From: Adiantum capillus-veneris
Lineage: Eukaryota; Streptophyta; Polypodiopsida; Polypodiales; Pteridaceae
Assembly (NCBI GenBank): GCA_014529385.2
Contig: CM043960.1
Span: 119,108,543-119,172,542, forward strand
Length of the DNA stretch: 64,000 nucleotides
Direction: 5' to 3'
The notes under the pieces are model-generated. The model was given only the letters and a program-made list of their open reading frames with translations. It was not told where the DNA came from and ran no database searches. The position numbers and the translations under genes are program-made. Positions 11,435-20,395 of the stretch are shown here, one piece after another. The stretch's first letter is position 1, and each line of letters starts with the position of its first letter.

Positions 11435-12250
11435 GGACAGGATAGAATGGAACCACAGGTTGTGGCTGAGCCTGAGCCACCTATTTTGCATAAATCTGGA
11501 CGTATCACGCGACCTCCTGATTGGTTTGTTCCATCTATGAACTATGTCATTTTGACTGATTGCAATGAGCGTTCATGTTACAAGGAAGCAGTGCAAATGA
11601 AGGACTCCGGGAATTGGCAATTGGCCATGCAGTCAGAGATGACAGCTCTGCATAAAAACCAGACATGGAAGCTAGTTAAATTACCACAAGGCAAAAAGGC
11701 TCTACCTTGTAAATGGGTTTACAGGTATAAGATCATCGCTCATGATAGTCAGCCAAAGGACAAAGGAAGGCTTGTTGCCAAGGGCTTTAAGCAAGAACAA
11801 GGCATTGAATTTGATGAAGTCTTCTCTCCGGTGGTCAAGATGACTACATTGGGATGCTTTCTTGCATTGGTTTCCATATTAGATTTGGTGTTGCACCAAA
11901 TGGATGTCAAGACAACATTCTTGCATGGTGATTTAGATATGGAAATTTACATGCAGCAGCCAAAAGGGTTTGTTGAGAAAGGCAAGGAAGATTTGGTATG
12001 CCAGTTGTTGTTAAAGAGTCTTTATGGCTTAAAACAATCACCGAGGGCATGGTACCATAAGTTCCACAAGTTTATGCTTTCTCAAGGCTACAAACGTGGT
12101 GAGTTTGATCACTCTCTATATACAAAGAAGGCTAAGGATGGCAGTTGGCTGATCCTTATTTTGTATGTGGATGACATGTTGATTGTTGGCAAGCACTTGG
12201 AAGAAATTTCAGCTTTGAAGTCAAAGATGGCAAAATCGTTTGACATGTAA
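11417..12250 (+). CDS. Copia-I reverse transcriptase, N-terminal segment
   Basis: 277 codons of Ty1/copia RT. Visible blocks are the linker SGRITRPPDWF, the MKDSGNWQLAMQSEM start of RVT_2, KARLVAKGF-like GRLVAKGFKQEQG, the first catalytic region HQMDVKTTFLHGDL, SLYGLKQSPRAWY and the catalytic YVDDMLIVG. The first residues come from the inverted LTR end, so the nominal start is not a natural one. It stops at TAA (12248-12250), immediately before the sequence continues in the same family alignment at 12254. Confidence 0.9.
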   Translation: MREEEQGQDRMEPQVVAEPEPPILHKSGRITRPPDWFVPSMNYVILTDCNERSCYKEAVQMKDSGNWQLAMQSEMTALHKNQTWKLVKLPQGKKALPCKWVYRYKIIAHDSQPKDKGRLVAKGFKQEQGIEFDEVFSPVVKMTTLGCFLALVSILDLVLHQMDVKTTFLHGDLDMEIYMQQPKGFVEKGKEDLVCQLLLKSLYGLKQSPRAWYHKFHKFMLSQGYKRGEFDHSLYTKKAKDGSWLILILYVDDMLIVGKHLEEISALKSKMAKSFDM

Positions 12251-12253
12251 GAC

Positions 12254-12664
12254 ATGGGTGAGGCAAGTCATATACTTGGTATGCGCATTGAGAGAGACAG
12301 ATCAAAGAAGTTGCTTTGGTTATCTCAAACAGAGTATATTGACAAGGTTTTGCAATGTTTCAATATGGAGAAGGGAAAGGCATTGAGTGTTCCATTGCCA
12401 CCATATGTGAAACTTAGCAAACAAGATTGTCCTGTGTCTGAGGAAGAACAGGCTGAAATGGATAAGATTCCATATGCATCTACATTGGGTAGTTTGATGT
12501 ATGCAATGATTGCTACTCGCCCAGACATTGCATTTGCATTGGGAGTAGTAAGCCGATACATGTCAAACCCGCCAGGCAAGAAACATTGGGAGGCAGTGAA
12601 AGGAATATTGAGATACTTGAAAGCTACAAAGAGTATGCGTATATGCTATGGAGTCAAGAGCTAA
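12254..12664 (+). CDS. Copia-I RT C-terminal / connection segment
   Basis: 136 codons continuing the copia RT after the stop at 12250: LGMRIERDR, YIDKVLQCFNM, LGSLMYAMIATRPDIAFALGVVSRY and HWEAVKGILRYLK are characteristic of the region between RT and RNase H. It ends at a stop at 12662-12664, after which RNase H continues. Confidence 0.9.
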   Translation: MGEASHILGMRIERDRSKKLLWLSQTEYIDKVLQCFNMEKGKALSVPLPPYVKLSKQDCPVSEEEQAEMDKIPYASTLGSLMYAMIATRPDIAFALGVVSRYMSNPPGKKHWEAVKGILRYLKATKSMRICYGVKS

Positions 12665-12951
12665 GTGTAAAGGGTTTTACAGAATCATATTATGCAGGTG
12701 ACTTAGACAACCGAAGGTCTACGTCAGGGTATGTCTTTACATTGGCTGGTGGAGCAGTATCATGGCGTTCTAGATTACAAGATTGTGTTACTCAGTCTAC
12801 TACAGAGGCTGAATATGTTGCAGCATCAGAGGCATGCAAAGAATCAATTTGGCTTAATCGACTAGTAAAAGATTTGGGAATCAAAGAAGAGATGCCTGTG
12901 CTATATTGTGATAGTCAGAGTGCTATACAATTGGCTCGCAATCCAGTTTAG
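12665..12951 (+). CDS. Copia-I RNase H segment
   Basis: Copia-type RNase H: SYYAGDLDNRRSTSGYVFTLAGG, STTEAEYVAASEACKE and CDSQSAIQLARNP. The usual first Asp motif (YADADWA-like) reads YAGDLDN, so the domain is altered. It stops at 12949-12951; HSKTKHVDVKYHFI-like sequence follows, so the frame once ran on to the LTR. Confidence 0.88.
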
Positions 12952-13216
12952 CACTCAAAGACAAAGCATGTGGATGTGAAGTATCATTTCATCAGGGAAA
13001 TGCTCGCCGGGATAAGCAAATTCAGCTTGTCAAAGCTCACACCACAGAAAATCCTGATGATCTACTTACAAAAGGACTTCCCTCAGAGAGCTTTGCGCAT
13101 TTTGGCAAGCAGTTAGGTGTAGGGTAGTACATCACTTCTCTACATCTCTTGTATATTAGCTTGTATAGTAGCTTCTCTCGCACTTAAAGTACCACATTGG
13201 ACTTTAAGTGGAAGGT

Positions 13217-13408
13217 TGTTGGGGTATAAAGCCCAATGTGGTCGCCCAAGTAAGTGGGCGGGCCGCCAGGTATGTACACATATTCTTTTGTAAAAACCTA
13301 ATAAGAACTCACTATGCTCTACACATTACAACAGAGCGAGTTCACCATATCGTTGTGCTCTTCTTCTCCCACTTTATCTCGTGTCGCACTTCCGCTTGTA
13401 CTCCTTCA
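13217..13408 (+). repeat. Copia-I 3' LTR, about 192 bp
   Basis: Starts TGTTGGGGTATAAAG just after a purine-rich AAGTGGAAGGT tract and ends CTCCTTCA, followed by the ATCAT duplication. It is short for a plant copia LTR. Confidence 0.8.
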
Positions 13409-13619
13409 ATCATAGAAAAAAACACACCTTTTAGAATCTTGTTCTTTTTATTGGGGGGAGTGTCTAAATGTCAGACTCATGATGATGCCTCCTGATCGAT
13501 AGTTCCCTTTGGTATACAACTAGATCCTAGCTTCATGCTCACTTGACAGTTGCTAAAAGGCGAGACTGGAGGTTTTCTTTTCTTGCAATCCTTCTTTGGT
13601 GCCATTATCTACAAAACAT

Positions 13620-14240
13620 ATATTATGTAGTTTTAGTTCATATAAGACCAATAATTTGTAGTTAGGTACTTATCAAATAAAGTAGACTACCTTCTACTTA
13701 AATAATGTAATTTAGAATGTATATTATAGTATATAAAACTTATGTGGTATACTATATGATATGTATTAAATAGTATATTAATTTATATGTAAGTATACAA
13801 TATATATATTACTATATTACATAAAACATTTGTTGTGTTATATATATAATATCTACTCTACGAAGTAATCTATCATAGAACTATATTAGATATATATACT
13901 TTATATATATTATCTATGATACACTATATTATATACTCTTTATACTATATATTTAAATATACTAGGTATTCTACATAATTTATATTATATGTATACTTAT
14001 AATATTAAATACCCTATATTATCTATTGTGCACTATATATATTATATACTCTTTATATTATATATTTATAGCATAATATGTATTCTACGTACTTTATATT
14101 ATAACTCTTTAATTCTATTGTATACCTTATATTATATCTATATATAATATTTAGCATATACACTATATATTTTATATATTACATACTATATAATCTAATA
14201 ATAATATATTATATTATGTACTTTATTGCATATATACAAT
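13620..14240. repeat. AT-rich low-complexity tract
   Basis: Dominated by TATA/ATAT permutations with no open frame or recognisable element. A similar tract lies at 15020-16195, on the other side of the hairpin cluster. Confidence 0.9.
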
Positions 14241-14244
14241 ATTT

Positions 14245-14825
14245 TCCTCGCGCGGATGATGGGGGAGCTCTGTCTCCCCCCTTTTTTTGCGTTTTAAGTT
14301 GTGATTAATCCCATAATTTATCAAATATCTAATCGGTTTCAAGGCAAATGGCTGTAATCAAATGCATATCATCAATTATCTCCTTCACTAGGTTCACTGA
14401 TTCGACAAAAAAAGGGGGAGGCAGAGCTCCCCCATCATCCGCACGCGTGGATGATGGGGGAGCTTTGCCTCCCCCGTTTTCTTGTCGAATCAATGAACCT
14501 AGTGAAGGAGATAATTGATGATATGCGTTAATACCCACATGTAATGCTCAATATGTTGATACGCGGATGATGGGGGGGATTTGTCCCCGCCCTCCCCCCC
14601 CCCCCCCCTTTTTTTGCATTTTTTGGTATTACAGCAGATAAGTATCAACATATTGAGCATTACATGTATATAAAATCAGTTGATTAGCAAGCTTTTTCGC
14701 CGCAGTAAGGCATTGAAAATCTATTAGCAGCTTTCCACTTGCAGCATCTTGACAGTCCGCCCACAACCCGTTTTTGCGGAAAAAAAGGGGGGGGGGGGCT
14801 GTCAAGAAGCTCCAAGTGGCAGCAG
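14245..14825. repeat. Cluster of three large hairpins with G/C-tract loops
   Basis: Three adjacent inverted repeats: arms 14364-14442 and 14445-14526 (about 80 bp, nearly perfect, 2-bp loop); arms 14537-14562 and 14642-14667 (26 bp, perfect, about 80-bp loop); arms 14735-14755 and 14799-14819 (21 bp, 2 mismatches). A motif of the form GCGGATGATGGGGGAGCT followed by CCCCC and poly-T recurs at 14251, 14445 (inverted partner before it) and 14562. Poly-C (14593-14608) and poly-G (14787-14798) tracts lie in the loops of the second and third. There is no coding potential. It resembles a foldback-type element family, but no transposase is present. Confidence 0.75.
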
Positions 14826-15020
14826 TTGCGATACTCGCTTTGCGCTAGAGAGCAAGGGAAGGTACCTATTGTGCGCGTGTAGATGGCCCAAGGACCTCAC
14901 AATGAGGATGAAGAACTCCCAGCTCAAGCAGATGGACAAAAATTTGCAAGTAGAAAAAATGGATAACCCTAAGTTAGAGTCAATTCATATTATGCACGGA
15001 CAAGAACTAAACTACCTGAA
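14826..15020. other. Non-AT-rich segment after the hairpins, no gene recognised
   Basis: A short stretch of normal base composition containing the 3' part of a 91-codon open frame. It matches nothing I recognise and is probably not a gene. Confidence 0.4.
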
Positions 15021-16195
15021 CTAACTATATATTAATATACTATATCTTATAGTACTATACAAGTTATATATAATATATGTTTATTAGTTAATATATAGTA
15101 TACATGTTAATATATAGTAATTAATATATAAATCATATAAACTATATAGTATAGAATATAGTATACGTATATTAGGTATGTACATCATTATATGTCATAT
15201 AAAGTTATTAAATATTGGTATATGATAATAATGTTAAATAGTATATACAATATATGATAGTATTATATAGTTACATAATATATAATACGCTAGGTATAAT
15301 ATGATATAATAACATATAATATTATACGGTAAATATATATTACGAACGTAGTATTATTTTATTAGTATATTGTATGTTATATTATACATACATATAAATT
15401 TATATAATAAGCATACGATGTACGTTTATAATATATAATATTAATATAATATATATCTTATAATAGATATTAGTATATTATATATATATATATATAATAG
15501 ACATATAATATATGTTTATAATATATAACTATATAGTACGTATAGTTAAAATGTTAATAATATAAGTCTAATATGCATAGTCTAACTAAGATACTATATA
15601 CTCTATATTTTATTCATGGTTCTATATCAAATAAGTATATAATATAACTATAGCTATTACTATTTATTGTACGTGCTATATGTTATAAGTATAGGTAAAA
15701 GTATAACTATAACTATATATTTATACTTACAGTGTTAAACTTATATTTATACTTATCGTTATTATATTCATACTATTACATGTGATAGCTAATAAGTATA
15801 TCATAACTATAAGTATAGCTCTATATATATTATCTACTATTATGTACGTACTATTATATTATATAAGTATATAATATAACTACATACAATATATAAGTAT
15901 AATTATATATGTAATTATAATTACCTTACCTAATTTAATATTAAGTATATATTATATCATTATAGTGTAAATATAAACTAAACGTATAGTATGTGTAGTA
16001 CATAATATATGAATATATTGTATACTACAATAAGATATATTATTGTAGTATAGTATAGTTCTATATACTATATACTTAAATACCATATAATCTATATATA
16101 TTATGTCCATTTTGATTTTGAAGTGCTTAATTGGTGATACATAAAACTATACTCTACACAACATATATAATTTTTAAAACATCGTATATTTTATA
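15020..16195. repeat. AT-rich low-complexity tract
   Basis: About 1.2 kb of TATA-type sequence with no coding potential. It ends exactly where the truncated LTR begins at 16196. Confidence 0.9.
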
Positions 16196-16575
16196 TGTCA
16201 TAATAATCAATATCTAATTCTCCTAAATGATTTTCTCATGTTAAACTGATCATTTAATATGGGGAAGTGCCAGGGGATAAAAAGCTAGAATATTGGTTAA
16301 GCTAGTAGTTAGGCGCAGTAGGGATCCAAAGGAGCGAAAATAGGGATCCAAAAGGGGGGCCATCTGCAAAAGAGCAATGTGCACCAATGGGCTTAAAAGA
16401 CCCTAAGGTTCAACCCATCAAAACTTCCAAAATACTAAGGTTCCAAAATTCAAAGATTATGTCCAAAGGTCAAAAGCCTAGGGAAATTGATGCCTTGTGT
16501 GTGTCCCAAAAGTCTTCAACCATCCCTACATACTAGGGGGCGAGCCCTAGAAGTAGGAGATGAGAGAGAAACTCA

Positions 16576-16611
<36 letters not shown>

Positions 16612-17123
16612 AGCTCTCTTTACGCAAAGGGAATGAGGGACACATGTCAGCTCCCTAGCCCAGATGCCCACAAGGTGTACTCCATTCCTATTGGATGGCC
16701 TTGGAGGTGGACCAATAAGAACTGGGCTACAGTAAATCTAGTTTAATCAATTTAAAAACAATTTATAAAAGAACCAATAAGAATTAAGCTCTCTAGAAGA
16801 CTATTGGACAGTCTCCCAAGGGGTCCAAGAGCATTCAGCAGCCCAATGGCTTGCCTGATTCCTATTGGCCAGGAGGAAAAGGGGCCCAATGAGAGTTTAG
16901 TTGAATTAAATAATTACCTAAAGCTCTCACAAAAGGGGAAAGGGGGACACATGTCAGAAGGCTATCACTTATGCTGCTTAATTTCCATTGGCTGAGGCTG
17001 GGGAGGTCCAATAGGGTTGTAGCATGAGAAATTAGCAAGGGGGTCGACGAAGAGAGACAAGGGGCTGATTTCTCAAAGGAATTATTCACTCACACACTCA
17101 CACAATCAATGTGTGAAACAAAG

Positions 17124-17168
<45 letters not shown>

Positions 17169-17310
17169 AAGCTTTAGTGAAAAGCTTACCATCTACTCCA
17201 AGCTTGTGAGAAGGGAGGCCTACACCAACAACTCTTGGCTTTGTGATGCAAATCCAACCAAGAGCCAAGCTACAATGCATGCTCATCTCATCTACCATGC
17301 TAATTACTAA
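16196..17310 (+). repeat. Truncated LTR of the Gypsy-I family, inverted relative to Gypsy-I
   Basis: Starts TGTCATAATAATC and matches the Gypsy-I LTR (reverse complement of 9336 down to 8583, then of about 6860 down to about 6545) for about 1.1 kb, then stops at a sharp break in CTAATTACTAA. It lacks the 1.7-kb nested solo LTR and keeps a single GCATA at the corresponding point (near 16970). A CT/CA tract (about 16574-16610) and a CT tract (17129-17163) lie inside. No internal element sequence follows, so it is a fragment. Confidence 0.85.
17129..17163 (+). repeat. (CT)n microsatellite
   Basis: Uninterrupted CT run within the LTR fragment. Confidence 0.95.
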
Positions 17311-18420
17311 ATGCCAGTGTGTTCTACACCCAAAACATGTCATTTAATAGCCTGCACCCTAAACCGTAAACATGTCGTTTTGTCTAACCTTTTGTATTTG
17401 AATGTTGTCTCAATTTGCAATATTCAATTTGTCTAAGATTTTGTATCCTACTTTGATAAATTACAAAGGGGCTTATTTCTAGTGAATAGAGAACAAAGGC
17501 GGTACGAAATATTATACACAAAAATTATATACTGTAATCGCCGATGAATTCATTGCCCAAAATTCTATACACATAATTTTGATAGTACAATTAACCTCTC
17601 TTGCGTGTTTGCTCATTGTTATAGTAATTGCTGACATGGGTAGACACTTTTCCAAAAAGGATTTTCAAGTTGGTTAGCCCTTGCAAAAAGAATTGGACCC
17701 GGAGGATTCACCATGGAAAACTTACTACACCACGTAAGTGCAGGGGAGGGGGGTTATTTTACAAGTTACATAACCGTATAAGTTAGGGGTAGGCCCCCGA
17801 TAATTTATCTTCCAAGCTTAAAAATAAGGGACAGGGGTATCATATTATGGGGGGGCGAGGAGGGGAGAGAGAGAGAGAGAGAGAAGTGAGAAAAGGGTAA
17901 AATGAGAGGAAGTTTGTGTTTCAAAATCATGGATTCCAAAAAGAGTTTGGCCTTGAACTTGTGAGTCAATAGCTACAAAGATACATGCAAGAACTAACAC
18001 TTCTTTGTATCAATTTCTTGTTTTGTGATTATAGTTCATTTGTTGAGGGATGAAATTTATAAAGAGTTTGTATATATGCAAATTTACACGGAGTACCTAA
18101 CACAACTATATAACCATGTTTTCTGAGTAATTTAGATGGTTCAAAATTGGACAAGTAGCCAGAGTGCAGGTTGATCAGGCACATAGTTTGAAAGTCAAAC
18201 TAAGACACATTGAGGGTACATCTAGTTATCAAAAAAAGGGGTTCCTTAGTACATTGCTAATCACTATGCTACACACTCTCTGACTAGTTTTACTTAGTTA
18301 GATCATGTGAGACCTAAATTTTATGTGTAAGATAGGGGTATGATAGTTTTCTTCATTTATTGTCATATAAGGATAGAAAGGGGGGTCATATTCCTGGATA
18401 TGAGTCATGTATATAGGGTT
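17311..18420. other. Unrecognised intergenic sequence
   Basis: No convincing gene. It holds a short GA run (about 17868-17884) and G-rich patches near 17745 and 17850. Confidence 0.5.
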
Positions 18421-18429
18421 TTATCAAAG

Positions 18430-20187
18430 TGTCCCCGCTCGCAAATGGCATCCCATTTTGTATATAGAGTGAATCCCTCGAGACTAGAACTGGTTGAATT
18501 TGCCCACCTGGCTAACCAAGGGAACAAAGACAAGGGCATGTAATCTGGTGGTTCACTTCGATCTGTTAGATCAAATGATAGTGGACAAAGCTAGGTTCCT
18601 GGAGGGTTGAGTAGAGACTTGTACAACATGTCATCCACTAGCAATGTACTGTCACAATTGAGCTCATTTTATTGCCTCCAAAAATCTTGAAACTCTTGAA
18701 GAAGAATTCCTTTCTACTATCACTAGTTGATGGGATCCTAAGTTCTTCATCTAGCCTAAAGTCAGTTACTCTACACCTTTCTTGACCAAGGACAACCAAG
18801 AAAATCTGTGTGCTTAGTGTGGGAAAGCACATTCGCAAGGCATGCTCTAGATTTTGTCTATTTAATGCTACTCCATAGCACTATTTGTGCTCTTTTGGAC
18901 AATGCATTCAAGAAGTTCATTGCATAAGGCTTGACAAAAAATTTATATTTCCACTTTCCCTAAACCCTTGGGGTGGTGATTACCTCATAATTTGTTTTTA
19001 CCACAATAGGCACACAAAGCTTTTTGGTCTACCTGTGAAGTAGTTTACTGGGTATCTCTTCATGAGTAAGCCATTCACATCCAATATAATGCATAAGCTT
19101 TTCCTTCTCTCCTTCTCCTCACAAGACGCAACCTCAAGTTGCACTACCTGTAGAGACATGAACACAAGGGTCTCCGTTTTCTCTTTCCTCTCAAACATAT
19201 TTGCTTCTGTGGCCTCATCATCACTATTATCTTATTACTGGTCTCAATTGTGTCTGCCCTCTCTTTCCTCTCAAACATATCTCCTTTAGCCCCATCATCA
19301 CTATCGGCATTAGCTCCCACATTTGTGTCTGTGGCAGCGACTCTCCTAATCGAGGTACTCTATCAGTGTGGGGACGTATGTTTCTTCAACTCTACTATCC
19401 CCAATAGTGATATCTACACCAAAGAACCTTGGATTCATCAACAAGGGTATTATTTGTACATGCTACCCCTCTTAATCTAGATACTCTGTTAATGGGGACC
19501 TGTATACCTTTACCTATGTTATCCCTAAAGGTTTCATCTCCATCAACAATACCACATGTGTCAGCAATTGCCCCATTATCATCAATAGTAGCATATGGGC
19601 TAGCATCAACCACCATAGCATCAATAATACCATATGTGCCAACATCACTTACAGTAGAATCAATAGTAGCATATGTACTAGCATCAACCTCCATAGCATC
19701 CACAATGCCATCTGTGGCATTATCAACTACCATAGCATCAACAATGTCATCTCTGCTAGATTAAACTTTAGTTGGGATAGGAAATGTACCCTTTCCAAGT
19801 TCAGAAAGCTCAACATTTGTGTGCACATCATCATTTGCAACCTTCACATGAACTGCATTTTTGTCACCAATGGCTTGGGTTCGAATTGTATTAGGGGTAG
19901 GCAATATATTTTAAAGTTCAGTTTGCTCAACATTTGTGTGCACATCATCATGCACAACCTGCACATGAGTTGCATCATCATCAACAATGGCATCTCTGCC
20001 AAATTTAACAATAGGAGTAGGTAATGTATCCCTTCCCATATTAGTAGACTCAACACTTGTGTGCACATCATCATGCACAACCTTCACATCAACAAAATTA
20101 TCATCACAATGGAATCTGTGCCAAATTCAATTGTAGGATAAGTTGGTCATATATCTGTGTGCACATCATGTTGCACAACCTCCATAC
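18430..20187 (-). pseudogene. FCP1/NIF-type HAD phosphatase pseudogene with a repeat-rich N-terminal region
   Basis: On the minus strand, a repeat-rich N-terminal part (20187 to about 19400) is followed by an MFERKE duplication (about 19300-19190) and a recognisable NLI-interacting-factor phosphatase domain. The readable blocks are SLCIILDVNGLL at about 19100, FFVKPYAMNFLNALSKRAQIVLWSS at about 18920 (given here in two overlapping parts: FFVKPYAMNFL and KRAQIVLWSS), GQERCRVTDFRLDEELR at about 18790, and LLVDDMLYKSLLNPPG at about 18625. The HAD motif I reads DVNGLL where DxDxT is catalytic; plant FCP1-like proteins often carry DLNG variants. In-frame stops before GKWKYK, after LWSSIK and after NPPG, plus at least one frameshift near 19000, mark it as a pseudogene. 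It probably derives from a host gene. Confidence 0.7.
19780..20187 (-). repeat. Tandem coding repeat, VVHDDVHT-type, copy 1
   Basis: About 120-bp units whose minus-strand translation repeats VHVKVVHDDVHTNVE followed by LPTP and DAIVDDNA-like segments. At DNA level the core is GTGCACATCATCATGCACAA. One stop interrupts the reading frame near 19910. A related array is at 37456-38560. Confidence 0.75.
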
Positions 20188-20395
20188 CCGGGGGATTCAC
20201 TATTAGTAATGGGGGGATGTCACCTGCGTGCATCAAAATTAGTGAAACCCCCCTACGTACGGTATCTTACATGCTAACCTACCCCCCTACATACGGACAA
20301 GATATGGACGTTCTCGCAATGAGCCATCCCCCCTCAGACGGATTTCGTACGGAATGTAATGACCCGCTATTTTATGTATGCTAGTAACATAACAA
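20188..20395. other. C/G-run-rich segment at the edge of the repeat array
   Basis: Contains several CCCCCC tracts with TACGTACGG-like motifs. A similar C-run-rich segment with GTACGG motifs flanks the paralogous array at 37300-37455. It may be a small inserted element, but no clean termini were found. Confidence 0.35.

Larger units (their letters stand above)
11381..13408 (+). mobile_element. Copia-I, 5'-truncated Ty1/copia element with inverted U5 ends and ATCAT duplication
   Basis: The insertion is bounded by perfect ATCAT copies (11376-11380 and 13409-13413). The right end is a copia LTR (13217-13408). The left end, 11381 to about 11434, is an inverted copy of the last roughly 54 bp of that same LTR, so both termini read TGAAGGAGTAC outward-in. 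Between them lie only RT and RNase H sequences of pol; gag, protease and integrase are absent. The normal 5' LTR and primer site are missing too. It inserted just upstream of exon 2 of the degraded host gene. Confidence 0.85.
9386..13605 (-). pseudogene. Degraded multi-exon host gene with a ParB-like DGNH motif
   Basis: Minus-strand exon candidates with GT-AG borders: 13543-13605 (starts Met-Ala-Pro-Lys-Lys), 11339-11372, about 10460-10943, 10310-10415, 10024-10227, about 9660-9950 and 9386-9582. The third carries an acidic stretch, then RFARDDVEWLI and KKFLVWDGNHMLRTW. The VWDGNH box and the preceding beta-strand pattern resemble the ParB/sulfiredoxin-like fold, but this assignment is tentative. 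Later exons read TVEAWYYHGAAPWYSTP and GPPLPNYFDLFYK. Decay is clear: in-frame stops flank the DDVEWLI block, and at least one frameshift lies in the 10024-10227 exon. A copia element sits in the tract before exon 2 and Gypsy-I truncates the 3' side. The family function is unknown to me. Confidence 0.5.

Noticed and set aside
16196-17310. Long terminal inverted repeat of a giant DNA transposon with 6025-9336
   Set aside because: Both copies have LTR ends and family features, and 6025-9336 has a primer site; they are independent LTR copies in opposite orientation.
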